NCBI GenBank assembly: GCA_050955105.1
Contig: JBPBQZ010000014.1
Location: 20,390 to 84,389, forward strand
Reading direction: 5' to 3'
Length of the DNA: 64,000 bases
From: JBPBQZ01 sp050955105
GTDB taxonomy: Bacteria; Pseudomonadota; Gammaproteobacteria; Burkholderiales; Burkholderiaceae
Position numbers and translations under genes: made by a program. Of the stretch, positions 40,974 to 48,967 are shown in pieces; position 1 is the stretch's first letter, and each line of letters starts with the position of its first letter. The notes under the pieces were generated by a model, which saw only the letters and a list, made by a program, of their open reading frames with translations, had not been told where the DNA came from and made no database searches.

Positions 40974-41360
40974 ATGGCCGCTGACCGTGGTGGTGGTGCC
41001 GCCGAAGACAGCGCGCTGCTGAGATTGTCGCGTTCCTTGCTGTCACTGGCCGGCACGCGACTGGAAATCGCCAGCATCGAATTGCGCGAAGAACTCGAGT
41101 TTGTTCTTGCGGTGATGTTTTCAGGCTTTGCCGCCCTGCTCTTCGCGTTGCTGTCGCTGTCGGCATTCTCAGTGCTGCTGGTTGCGGCATGCTGGCAATC
41201 GTATCGGTGGCAGTCGCTGCTGGCGCTGGGTGTTGTCTACGCCTTGCTGTCGGTGGCCTGCGTGGTGCGCGCCCGGCATCGATTGCAACGCACCCCCGAG
41301 CCGTTCGGCGCCACGCTGGCCGAATTGCAAAAGGATGCGAATTCGCTGGATAGCCATTGA
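40974..41360 (+). CDS. Phage-holin-family membrane protein (DUF1469/YqjE-like)
   Basis: A 128-residue protein with a soluble N-terminus and two long hydrophobic segments (LAVMFSGFAALLFALLSLSA and SLLALGVVYALLSVACVV). The segment TRLEIASIELREELEFV fits the YqjE/holin-superfamily group found next to YqjD. Despite the family name there is no phage context here. Function is unknown; the gene set is expressed in stationary phase in E. coli. The DUF883 gene is 119 bp upstream and the next gene starts after 9 bp. Confidence 0.82.
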   Translation: MAADRGGGAAEDSALLRLSRSLLSLAGTRLEIASIELREELEFVLAVMFSGFAALLFALLSLSAFSVLLVAACWQSYRWQSLLALGVVYALLSVACVVRARHRLQRTPEPFGATLAELQKDANSLDSH

Positions 41361-41369
41361 TGCCCAATC

Positions 41370-41828
41370 ATGCGACAACGTAGCTCAGATCAGCGCGACG
41401 GCGAGCCAGCGCCATTGTCGGCAGGCTCCCGTCGTCTGCAGCGAGCATTTCGCAAACAATCGCTGATGCGTCGCGCCGCGGTGGATCGTGCGGCGCTGGT
41501 CAGGTCAATGCTGGAATCGGCTCGCACGTCGGCGGAGCCCCAACGATCGCAGGGCTGGCAGGCATGGCGTGGCCTCTGGTCGAAGCGCTCGACCACGCGC
41601 TCCGGAAGAAACGCGGTACGCCTCTACACTGCGCTGCGCGCCTTGACATCGCTGGCCACGAAAAGTGTCGCCGGCGGTCAGCGCCTGAAGCAGGCCGGCC
41701 ACGTCGCCCGTGCCTCGGCGGTAGCGGTAAGCGGCCTCGAGGCTTGGAAATTGTGGCGGCGCGTGCGCCCGCGGCGCCAGCGGCAAAAGCCTGAGTTGAT
41801 CGCGGCACCCGAGACACACGACGACTAG
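41370..41828 (+). CDS. Uncharacterised basic protein, YqjK-like position
   Basis: A 152-residue strongly basic protein (many Arg), with no signal peptide and a weakly hydrophobic central segment (GHVARASAVAVSGLEAWKL). No family is recognised with confidence. Its place directly after the YqjD- and YqjE-like genes matches yqjK in E. coli, so a membrane-associated, stationary-phase role is the only inference available. It ends 37 bp before the convergent pilE stop. Confidence 0.55.
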   Translation: MRQRSSDQRDGEPAPLSAGSRRLQRAFRKQSLMRRAAVDRAALVRSMLESARTSAEPQRSQGWQAWRGLWSKRSTTRSGRNAVRLYTALRALTSLATKSVAGGQRLKQAGHVARASAVAVSGLEAWKLWRRVRPRRQRQKPELIAAPETHDD

Positions 41829-41865
41829 CTAGCGACCGCGCTCGTGCCGAACGGGCCAAGGCCGG

Positions 41866-42351
41866 TCAGCGACCCTCCCAGCAATACGCGATGTCTCGAT
41901 CGTCGCGCTTATCTTGCGCACCTTGCTGATCGCGCCGGGCACCGAGGAGATTCCGCCGCCGCCCGCGCGCGTCCAATTCAAAGATCCCGCACCGCGTATC
42001 GCCGGCCATCCGCGCCCCCGCAACCGGGTGAGCCTGTAGCACGTAGTCGCCACCGCGCGACGACCGCTCACAGTTGACGGTGATGCGGTAATCGATCGCC
42101 CCATGCGGCGGTGATCGTGCAAGCCCGGCCGGCAAGGTCGGACACGCGCCCTCGTTGGGCCCGCGCCCCGTCTCACGTGATGCCTGCTCGAGGTAATTGG
42201 CGGCCTGAAGCAGTGTCGCTACCAAGGTCGCGCGGTGGCCGCGCCGCGAGTATTCCTGATAGGTCGGCCACGCGTAGGCGCCGATCGCCGCGCTGATCGC
42301 CAGGCAGATCATCAGCTCGATCAAACTGAAGCCGCGGGCATAGCGGGTCAT
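41866..42351 (-). CDS. pilE: Type IV pilin-like protein PilE (minor pilin)
   Basis: A 161-residue prepilin. The leader is seven residues (MTRYARG) followed by FSLIELMICLAISAAIGAYA, so PilD-type cleavage falls between G7 and F8 with Glu at +5. The C-terminus has the cysteine pattern expected for a disulphide loop (C near the end of DIAYCWEGR). The ATG overlaps the pilX stop (ATGA at 42348-42351). It is the last gene of the minor-pilin operon. Confidence 0.88.
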   Translation of the reverse strand: MTRYARGFSLIELMICLAISAAIGAYAWPTYQEYSRRGHRATLVATLLQAANYLEQASRETGRGPNEGACPTLPAGLARSPPHGAIDYRITVNCERSSRGGDYVLQAHPVAGARMAGDTRCGIFELDARGRRRNLLGARRDQQGAQDKRDDRDIAYCWEGR

Positions 42352-42893
42352 GGCGGATCGGCAACCAGCCGCCATGCGTGATGTAGGCGACTCCCTTCCG
42401 GAAACCACCAGGCTTGCACCCAACGCTCGGTCGCCCGGTCTGCGCCTACGCTTTTGCTGGTGAAAAGCACGGTCTGCTGCGTCTCGCCCTCGCGAAGCCA
42501 GAGTTCGATCAGGCAGCGGGGCGGCTCAGCCGCGCCCGGCCATTCGGCAACCAGCGCGCGGGCGACAGCAGCGCCCGTGGATGACACATCGTTGAACGCC
42601 GCCGGCCGCCGCCAGCCGACCGGTTCATCGGGCTCGCGCCATTCGGCCACATCGAGGGGATGCAACAGATAGCGCCGTTCGCACATTTGCAGCCCGGCGT
42701 CGGCCGCGTGGAACGCGCGAATTCGATCGACCTCACCGGCGGCGATGCGGGTCTGCATCAGCAAGCGTTCGAGCGTCGCGGTCGCGGCAAGGCTGGCCAG
42801 TGCCACCATCAGCAGGGCCAGCAGCAAGACGATGCCGCGCGGACGGCGCCGAGAAGCGATTCGCGCGACACGCGCAGATATCTCTCGCTTCAT
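42348..42893 (-). CDS. pilX: Minor pilin PilX
   Basis: A 181-residue protein with a basic leader ending RPRG, followed by IVLLLALLMVALASLAATAT. Cleavage would fall after G20. There is no Glu at +5, which is normal for PilX/GspK-like minor pilins that sit at the pilus tip. The rest is a Trp-rich domain. The start overlaps the pilW stop (ATGA at 42890-42893), and its stop overlaps the pilE start. Confidence 0.82.
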   Translation of the reverse strand: MKREISARVARIASRRRPRGIVLLLALLMVALASLAATATLERLLMQTRIAAGEVDRIRAFHAADAGLQMCERRYLLHPLDVAEWREPDEPVGWRRPAAFNDVSSTGAAVARALVAEWPGAAEPPRCLIELWLREGETQQTVLFTSKSVGADRATERWVQAWWFPEGSRLHHAWRLVADPP

Positions 42894-43708
42894 CGGAATC
42901 GCTCCGTTTGCGCGAGTCCTTCGCTATTTCGCAGCGCGACGCGGCCAGCGACCACCGCTTCACGCCGCAGCGTATCGCGCGCGGTAACCTTGTAGTCGAT
43001 ACCAACCACCGCGGCCCAGTCGCCTGGTCGCATTGCGGCCGCGCTGACCGGCACCACCGAACCGGCAAGCAAGTATGAGAACTCGAGGCGCTCGATGCCT
43101 TCGACTTGCGCTTGGGGAGTGCCTTTATTCTGCTGCGCCAAGGTATTGCGACATGTCAGATACTGACGCGCCGCGCCCTCCCGACCGATGTAGAACTGGC
43201 TGCGCTGCCAATTCCACTGCTCCAGCGTCGGCTCCACGACATTCCCGGAGCAGTCTTTCGGCTTGCCGTTGCGGCTCTGCCAGGCTGATACCGCGTCCGC
43301 CACGTAATCGATGCGCAATGAGTCGCCGCCGAGCGATCTCGCACCGCAATCCGTCCCATTGCGGAGCGCGATGCGATGGCCCTCGCAGCCGAACAACGGG
43401 ACGCCCGTGTGTGGCGTCGCATCAGGCCCCCGATATGCCGTCTGCGCCAGTGACGTCGTCAGCACCGCCGCTGCAGCGCGGGCCGCGGCAACACGCTGTT
43501 CAGCGTGCGCCTGTAGTCTGAACATAGCCAGGTTGGTCGTGTAGGACATTAACATCGCGCCGGTCAGCATCGCCCCTAAAGCGCTTGCCAGGGAAAATTC
43601 GAGCAGCGTATGTCCACGGCTGTGCCGCTCGACCAGCGCGACGCTGCCAATCCTGGAGCGAGCGGCTGCGAAGCGCGCGCGCACGCTTGAGTCGACTCCG
43701 TCGGTCAT
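42890..43708 (-). CDS. pilW: Minor pilin PilW
   Basis: A 272-residue prepilin with the leader ending RHSRG and HTLLEFSLASALGAMLTGAM, so cleavage is expected between G32 and H33, with Glu at +5. PilW primes pilus assembly with the other minor pilins. An ATG at 43735 is also in frame, but the ATG at 43708 overlaps the pilV stop (ATGA), matching the pattern in this operon. Confidence 0.85.
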   Translation of the reverse strand: MTDGVDSSVRARFAAARSRIGSVALVERHSRGHTLLEFSLASALGAMLTGAMLMSYTTNLAMFRLQAHAEQRVAAARAAAAVLTTSLAQTAYRGPDATPHTGVPLFGCEGHRIALRNGTDCGARSLGGDSLRIDYVADAVSAWQSRNGKPKDCSGNVVEPTLEQWNWQRSQFYIGREGAARQYLTCRNTLAQQNKGTPQAQVEGIERLEFSYLLAGSVVPVSAAAMRPGDWAAVVGIDYKVTARDTLRREAVVAGRVALRNSEGLAQTERFR

Positions 43709-44262
43709 GGATAAAACACCGCGATCTCGATGCATCGCCGTTGCGTTGGCCTTTGCGATGACGCACAGCCGTGCTGCGATGGGCCGGGATATACCTGCAG
43801 ACCATCCGGGCTTCCATGAGCACCTCGGCTTGACCGATTGCTCCCTTCTTCACCTGAGTACTGTCGCGCATCGCCGGCGCCTGTACCAAGCCAACTGACG
43901 ACCAGCCTCTGAACACCGCTTGCGGGGCCGTGGACTTCGAACCGCCCCTCCCTAAGCACGGCACCAGCCCTTTCCGAGGCGCCCTGTGTGACCGTCTGCA
44001 CCGAATGTCCCATACGCAAACTCTCGGCCGCCCAATCGGCCACATGCGCGGCTTGCTCCAGATCTCGAAGGTCTTGGCTAACACGCATGCTTTGCATTTG
44101 CACGCTGGCGAGCATCAGCGTGGCGCCGGCACCCACGCAGGCGGCCAGCAACACTTCCAGCAAACTATCGCCGGCCGCTCGCCGGCGACGGCTGGGACTG
44201 ATCGGCAACGCGCAACGCGATGTCGGCAGAGCACCATCGGCTCCCTCACACCGCCCGCTCAT
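43705..44262 (-). CDS. pilV: Minor pilin PilV
   Basis: A 185-residue prepilin. The leader is long and basic (RRRRAAG), then DSLLEVLLAACVGAGATLML, with cleavage expected between G31 and D32 and Glu at +5. Asp at +1 rather than Phe is unusual. The ATG at 44262 overlaps the fimT stop (ATGA), which settles the choice between it and the ATG at 44268. The frame stays open upstream through fimT but does not code. Confidence 0.8.
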   Translation of the reverse strand: MSGRCEGADGALPTSRCALPISPSRRRRAAGDSLLEVLLAACVGAGATLMLASVQMQSMRVSQDLRDLEQAAHVADWAAESLRMGHSVQTVTQGASERAGAVLREGRFEVHGPASGVQRLVVSWLGTGAGDARQYSGEEGSNRSSRGAHGSPDGLQVYPGPSQHGCASSQRPTQRRCIEIAVFYP

Positions 44263-44825
44263 CTGCATTGCCCCCGGTCGACTTTGGGCCGACCGACCTG
44301 ATTCAGCCGAATGCACCGGGCCACTTGCGGCATGCTCTGCCGATTGGACAGCGCACTGACAGAGATGGAACCTCGGCGATTCGCGAACTGACCGAGCGGT
44401 GGTGCAAAGCGAACCTCCGCTAGCGCGAATGCAATGGCAACAGACGACACCGGTGGATGCCTGCGTAGGACATTGGCGCCGCGTGTGCCGGTGCCGATGA
44501 CCAGGCTCCATCCGCAATTCCAGTCGCCGACGCTCGAAACGATAGCGCCGCATCGCAATACTCCCGCCGCGCATCGCCCGCTGGCGTCGCTGCGACACAC
44601 GCCGACGGTTTTTTGCCGACGCGACGACTCGGCTCGCGCCATTTCAAGATAGGCCAATAGGCTGCGCGTCGCACTATCGACACGCACACCCGCCAGCTGC
44701 CGGCACAAGGCCGGCAACGCCGCGACGCCCAGCGCGGCGCACAGGGCGACGACAATCATCAATTCGAACAGCGAGACTGCATGCTGGCGTGAGCAGGCAA
44801 CAGCATGTGGATACCGCAAGCGCAT
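44259..44825 (-). CDS. fimT: Minor pilin of the FimT/GspH family
   Basis: A 188-residue prepilin that leads the operon. The hydrophobic helix is VSLFELMIVVALCAALGVAA, with Glu at +5 (E21) if cleavage is after A16. The residue before the cleavage site is Ala instead of the usual Gly. The globular part has VDSATRSLLAYLEMARAESSRR, as in GspH/FimT. The start follows no strong ribosome site and is divergent from the DUF1275 gene (155 bp between). Confidence 0.82.
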   Translation of the reverse strand: MRLRYPHAVACSRQHAVSLFELMIVVALCAALGVAALPALCRQLAGVRVDSATRSLLAYLEMARAESSRRQKTVGVCRSDASGRCAAGVLRCGAIVSSVGDWNCGWSLVIGTGTRGANVLRRHPPVSSVAIAFALAEVRFAPPLGQFANRRGSISVSALSNRQSMPQVARCIRLNQVGRPKVDRGQCR

Positions 44826-44979
44826 GGCAAAAAACCGACACTGGAGCAAGAGACGCAGTGTATTGAGCGTGCCGGCATCTCGGCAGTCGGCCAAATGGCG
44901 AAGCGTGAGCCACTTCCGCTCGCTTAAGCGTACGCTCTCACCTATTCCCCAAATTCAGTTTCCCGAGAGGTGGACTGCG

Positions 44980-45735
44980 ATGCCCATTCAGTACCTCCGC
45001 AAGTTGACCAGCCCCGAGCGCAGCGATATCAGCAATCGCCGACTCGGTCGCTCTTTGGCATTCGTCGCAGGCGCGGCGAATGCGGGTGGCTTCCTGGCGG
45101 TCGGGCAATACACGTCGCACATGACTGGTATCGTGTCGTCCCTCGCCGACAACGCTGTAATCGGCAACCTCGCGCTGTTGGCCGCCGGACTGGCGTCGCT
45201 GTTCATGTTCGTATTGGGCGCGGCGACGTCGGCGATATTGATCAACTGGGGCCGGCGGCGCGAGGCGCAGAGCAAATATGCGACGCCGTTGATGGTCGAG
45301 GCGGTGCTGCTGTTGTGTTTCGGCTTTCTCGGAACCAATCTGGCGCACCACCGCTTGCTCTACGTGCCCGCGACCGTCGGCCTGCTGTGCTTTGTGATGG
45401 GTTTGCAAAACGCCATGATCACCAAGATTTCCAAAGCGGAAATCCGCACCACGCATGTCACGGGTATGGTCACCGATATCGGCATCGAGCTCGGCAAATT
45501 GGTCTACTGGAATCGCAAGCCGGCGGGCTCCGTCATGGAAGCCGTCGGCGCCGATCATGCCAAGCTGCGTCTGTTGGGTTCGCTATTGGCCATGTTCTTG
45601 CTGGGCGGCCTGGCCGGTGCTTTCGGTTTCAAACATGCCGGATTCATCGTCACAGTACCCCTGGCCGCGCTGCTCGTCTTGTTGGCGATCGTGCCGGTCT
45701 GGGACGATCTGGCCAAATTGCGCCACCGTCCGTAG
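44980..45735 (+). CDS. DUF1275 (YoaK-type) membrane protein
   Basis: A 251-residue integral membrane protein with about six to seven hydrophobic segments. Family blocks seen are RSLAFVAGAANAGGFLAVGQ, YTSHMTGIVSSLADN and TTHVTGMVTDIGIELGKL. The function of DUF1275 is not established. The ATG at 44980 follows GAGAGG; a longer in-frame start at 44824 overlaps the fimT start region on the other strand and is less likely. It converges on the GntR regulator gene. Confidence 0.88.
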   Translation: MPIQYLRKLTSPERSDISNRRLGRSLAFVAGAANAGGFLAVGQYTSHMTGIVSSLADNAVIGNLALLAAGLASLFMFVLGAATSAILINWGRRREAQSKYATPLMVEAVLLLCFGFLGTNLAHHRLLYVPATVGLLCFVMGLQNAMITKISKAEIRTTHVTGMVTDIGIELGKLVYWNRKPAGSVMEAVGADHAKLRLLGSLLAMFLLGGLAGAFGFKHAGFIVTVPLAALLVLLAIVPVWDDLAKLRHRP

Positions 45736-45743
45736 GCCGATAG

Positions 45744-46487
45744 CTAGGCCTTCTTGGCGGCCGGCATAGCAGCGGGCACCCGCGAAAGATAGGTGCGTTC
45801 CAGCCGCTTCAGCAGGGTTTCCATCTCTTCGACTGCGGCGTCGGCGTCGCGGGCCGCGAAATGTTTCATGAAACGGCGCCGCGAGGGTGTGACGAAGGTG
45901 TTGCTGTACGGACCAATTGTCTGCAGGAATCGGATCATGATATCCAGCACGCCGTTCATGACCACCACCATGATGGAATTTCCGGCAATTCGCGCCAGCA
46001 TGCGATGAAATTCGATATGCAGGGCGATGCGCGCATCGAAGTCGTTCGATTTGCGCGCCTCTTCCGCGGCGGCGATATTGTCGTTCAAGGCATCGATGTC
46101 GGCGGCTGACGCTTTTTCGCAAGCCAGCCGGATGATGATCGATTCGTACATGATCCTGGCCTGGGTCAGATCCTGGGGCAAGATGCCGCCGAGCGAATAC
46201 ATATCGACCAGGCCAGCCATGATGGCGGCGCCGCTGCGATCCTGGATGAAGGCGCCACCACTGGCACCCATCTGGCGCCGGATCAGCCCAGCATGTTCGA
46301 GCGCGCGCAACGCCAATCGCAGCGTGTTGCGCGACACGCCGAGCTGTTCCGCGAGGATTCGCTCGGCGGGCAGTTTGGTCCCGATAGGTAATTTTCCTGA
46401 CGCCACGGCGGCACGGATCTGGGCTTCGACCTCGTCCGACATCCGCGCGTCGCGCAACTTGGTGAATACTGAATTCTCGGGCATCAA
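45744..46487 (-). CDS. GntR/FadR-family transcriptional regulator (FCD domain)
   Basis: A 247-residue regulator. The winged helix is at the N-terminus (LAEQLGVSRNTLRLALRALE then HAGLIRRQMGASGGAFI), and the C-terminal all-helical FCD ligand domain contains DARIALHIEFHRMLARIAGN, with His residues for a metal or acid ligand. FCD regulators typically bind organic acids or acyl-CoA. The ATG at 46487 overlaps the acyl-CoA dehydrogenase stop (ATGA), so the two are coupled. The divergent intergenic region carries palindromes of the FadR-subfamily type, the inferred targets. Confidence 0.92.
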   Translation of the reverse strand: MMPENSVFTKLRDARMSDEVEAQIRAAVASGKLPIGTKLPAERILAEQLGVSRNTLRLALRALEHAGLIRRQMGASGGAFIQDRSGAAIMAGLVDMYSLGGILPQDLTQARIMYESIIIRLACEKASAADIDALNDNIAAAEEARKSNDFDARIALHIEFHRMLARIAGNSIMVVVMNGVLDIMIRFLQTIGPYSNTFVTPSRRRFMKHFAARDADAAVEEMETLLKRLERTYLSRVPAAMPAAKKA

Positions 46488-47626
46488 TCAGATAATAGTT
46501 TTCTGGCAATGGCATTACGGAGAATCTCCGAGGCGCCTTCGTAAATGCGCAAGACGCGGACGTCCCGGTATAAACGCTCCACGGGCACACCGCGTGAGTA
46601 GCCGGCGGCGCCCAGGAGTTGTACGGCGGTATCGATCGCCCGACCAGCGACTTCCGCACAATATACCTTGACCATGGCGGATGTGGCCGAGGCGTCCGCG
46701 CCCGCATCGACGCGCCATGCAGTATCCACCAGCATCAGCCACGCCGCATGGAGCTCCATGCCGGCATCGGCCAATTTGTGCTGCACCGCCTGATTGGCCG
46801 ACAGCGGCTGGCCGAAGGCGATGCGGGTCTTGACGTGCTCGATTGCCAGTTTGAGTGCGAAGCGCCCCATGCCGATCGCGATGGCACCCACGTTCAGCCG
46901 GCCTTCGTTCAGGCTCTCCATCGCATAATCAAAGCCCTTGCCCTCTTCGCCCAATAGCTGGGTGGCGGGAATTCGGCAATCGGTAAACGACAGCTCGAAG
47001 AGGCCATCCAGGGTCGTGCCCATGGTCGGCATCGCCGGTCCGACTTGCATGCCGGCTTGGCCGGGCTCGATCAAGAACGCTGAGATTCCCCCTTTCAATC
47101 GCGCGCTGGTGCTGGTGCGCGCAAACAGCACGAATAGATCGGCACGGTTGGCGTTCGATATGTAGGTCTTAGTGCCGTTGAGCACATAGCCCCCGTCGAC
47201 GCGCTCGGCACGCATGCGCATTGCCGAGAGATCGGAACCGGCACCTGCCTCTGTCAATACAAAGGCAACGCCGCATTGCCCCTTCGCCATGGCCGGCAGC
47301 CAACGCGCGCGCTGTTCGCTGGAGCCGTGCTTGACCAAGGTCTTGCTGCTGGGTCCGAGCGCAACGCGCAGGAACGGCCAGAACTGAGGTGGCAGACGAC
47401 CTAACTCGCTTACCACGGCAATCGTGGGCAGCATGCCAAGTGCCGAACCGCCGAATGCTTCCGGAATTCTCAAGCCGTAATAGCCGAGCTCTCTAAATTT
47501 CGCATCGACCTCCGCGGGCACCTGATTGGTCCGATGAAAAGCCGGCTCATATGTCAGCAAATCGTCGACGAGTTTGCTGGTCGCGACGCGAAGTTGCTCT
47601 ACCTCGGCGGGGAAATTCAAGTCCAT
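46484..47626 (-). CDS. Acyl-CoA dehydrogenase
   Basis: A flavoenzyme of 380 residues that introduces an alpha,beta double bond into an acyl-CoA. Motifs include CGVAFVLTEAGAGSDLSAMR (FAD and substrate region), YVLNGTKTYISNANRADLFV, and the C-terminal AVQLLGAAGYSRGVPVERLY and RDVRVLRIYEGASEILRNAI. The substrate is unknown. It shares an operator-bearing region with the divergent gene set at 47933 and is followed by the GntR gene. The ATG at 47626 (MDLNFPAEVEQLRV) fits the family. Confidence 0.93.
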   Translation of the reverse strand: MDLNFPAEVEQLRVATSKLVDDLLTYEPAFHRTNQVPAEVDAKFRELGYYGLRIPEAFGGSALGMLPTIAVVSELGRLPPQFWPFLRVALGPSSKTLVKHGSSEQRARWLPAMAKGQCGVAFVLTEAGAGSDLSAMRMRAERVDGGYVLNGTKTYISNANRADLFVLFARTSTSARLKGGISAFLIEPGQAGMQVGPAMPTMGTTLDGLFELSFTDCRIPATQLLGEEGKGFDYAMESLNEGRLNVGAIAIGMGRFALKLAIEHVKTRIAFGQPLSANQAVQHKLADAGMELHAAWLMLVDTAWRVDAGADASATSAMVKVYCAEVAGRAIDTAVQLLGAAGYSRGVPVERLYRDVRVLRIYEGASEILRNAIARKLLSD

Positions 47627-47647
47627 TGTGATCCCGGATATAGGGGT

Positions 47648-47664
47648 TATTGGTGCTACCAATA
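47648..47664. promoter_or_regulatory. Perfect 17-bp palindromic operator-like site
   Basis: TATTGGT and ACCAATA flank GCT, with seven perfect pairs per arm. The core TTGGTGCTACCAA fits the FadR-subfamily consensus TGGTNNNACCA. It lies 21 bases upstream of the acyl-CoA dehydrogenase start, a position suited to repression by the adjacent GntR regulator. Binding is inferred. Confidence 0.65.
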
Positions 47665-47712
47665 TAGCATGCGACGCTGCCGGTACAGCTCGATAACAGC
47701 GCCATGATATCC

Positions 47713-47727
47713 ATTGGCGCCACCAAT
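47713..47727. promoter_or_regulatory. Second operator-like site
   Basis: ATTGGCGCCACCAAT differs from a perfect palindrome of the first site by a single arm position (TGGC instead of TGGT), and the right half ACCAAT is identical to the other two sites. Confidence 0.5.
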
Positions 47728-47903
47728 TTTCATTGAGCTTTGAAAGGCCATTTCAGTACTTATGCCGCGTCCCTCATATATGTAAACGTCGTGAGCCAAA
47801 CGAAATTTAAACGCTTTATTTACGCATATTCTAGGGTTTACGTGCACGCCATTTCTGGCTTTTATGCCGCGTATCAATTGACCATGCCAAAACTTCTTCC
47901 CAT

Positions 47904-47919
47904 AATGGAGCTACCAATT
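47904..47919. promoter_or_regulatory. Third operator-like site upstream of the 344-residue gene
   Basis: TGGAGCTACCAAT at 47906-47918, again with right half ACCAAT and core TGGNNNNACCA. It ends 13 bases before the predicted start codon at 47933, next to the ribosome site. The left half is imperfect (TGGA). Confidence 0.45.
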
Positions 47920-47932
47920 AATGGAGATAGAC

Positions 47933-48967
47933 ATGGCGGAGCTCACGGCCTTGCAACACGAGGTTTCATCGTCAGTCGACGCAATCGAATTCTGTTACGA
48001 GAAGGGTTGGAGCGACGGTCTGCCGGTGGTACCTCCGACTGCGGACAAAGTCCGAGCCATGCTCGAAGCGGCAGGCTTACGTCCGGAACAGCAGATCGGC
48101 TACATCCCCGAACGCCGCATTTCGATTACCGCGGAAAAAGTCGCGATCAATGCGGTATTAGCGGGCTGTCTGCCGGAGTACATGCCGGTGGTGGTCGCCG
48201 CGGTAGAGGGCATCTGCGATCCGCTATGGGCCTATCACGGCCCCAGTACCACGACTTCCGGGCCCGCGGTGCTGCTGATCGTGAACGGACCCATCGCGCG
48301 AAAACTCAACATCAATTCCAAGGAAAGCCTGTTCGGACCGGGCTGGCGCGCCAATCTGACAATCGGCCGCGCGCTGCGCCTGGTCATGCGCAATGTTTGC
48401 GGAACGATTCCCGGCACGCTTGATATGGCTACCATCGGCAATCCAGGCAAGCTTTCGTACGTGATTGCCGAGAACGAGGAAGACAGCCCGTGGCTGCCGT
48501 TCCACGTCGATCGCGGCTTCCGCGCGCAACAGAGCACCGTCACGGTGATGGCGGCCGATGGTCCTTGCCAGATCTTCAATCAACTGTCGGACACGCCAGA
48601 GCAATTGCTGCTGACGATGGCGGACAACATGCGCATTTCGGGTGGCGTGGTCGGCCAGACTTACTACGTGGTGATCTTGCCCGGCGAGCATTTGAAGATC
48701 ATTGCCGATGCCGGCTGGAGCAAGGCGCAGGTACAGAAGTTCTTGTTCGAGCACACGTACAACAACTACGCGCACTTGCGTCGCACCGGGCGCTTTCCCT
48801 TCCCGATCAAGCCTGGCGACGAGTATCGGATGCGCCCGCTGGTGACCTCGCCAGAAATGTTTTTTGTGCTGTCAGCCGGCGGTACCGTCGGCGCCTTTTC
48901 CGCCTTTATTCCCGGTTGGGCCAAGGCTGGATGGTCACGTGCCGTTACCAAGGAGATCAAGCAATGA
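47933..48967 (+). CDS. Conserved protein of unknown function next to a UGSC-family gene
   Basis: A 344-residue cytosolic-looking protein without signal peptide or membrane segments. It begins with a helical segment followed by GWSDGLPVVPPTADKV, which reads as a conserved substrate or cofactor loop. Other notable parts are GPSTTTSGPAVLLIVNGPIA and GTIPGTLDMATIGNPGKLSY. I do not recognise a characterised family. GGAGA 6 bases before the ATG at 47933 favours this start over 47921. Its last codon overlaps the next start (ATGA at 48964), so it is probably translated in a coupled manner with the UGSC protein and may form a complex with it. Confidence 0.75.
   Translation: MAELTALQHEVSSSVDAIEFCYEKGWSDGLPVVPPTADKVRAMLEAAGLRPEQQIGYIPERRISITAEKVAINAVLAGCLPEYMPVVVAAVEGICDPLWAYHGPSTTTSGPAVLLIVNGPIARKLNINSKESLFGPGWRANLTIGRALRLVMRNVCGTIPGTLDMATIGNPGKLSYVIAENEEDSPWLPFHVDRGFRAQQSTVTVMAADGPCQIFNQLSDTPEQLLLTMADNMRISGGVVGQTYYVVILPGEHLKIIADAGWSKAQVQKFLFEHTYNNYAHLRRTGRFPFPIKPGDEYRMRPLVTSPEMFFVLSAGGTVGAFSAFIPGWAKAGWSRAVTKEIKQ

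Noticed and set aside
40974..41360. Prophage element because of the holin-family protein
   Set aside because: The gene belongs to the YqjE-like group beside a DUF883 gene. No other phage gene is present nearby.
48490..48963. An apparent N-terminal extension of the UGSC gene of 158 codons
   Set aside because: It overlaps the 344-residue gene in another frame and is Arg/His-rich. The ATGA overlap at 48964 marks the real start.
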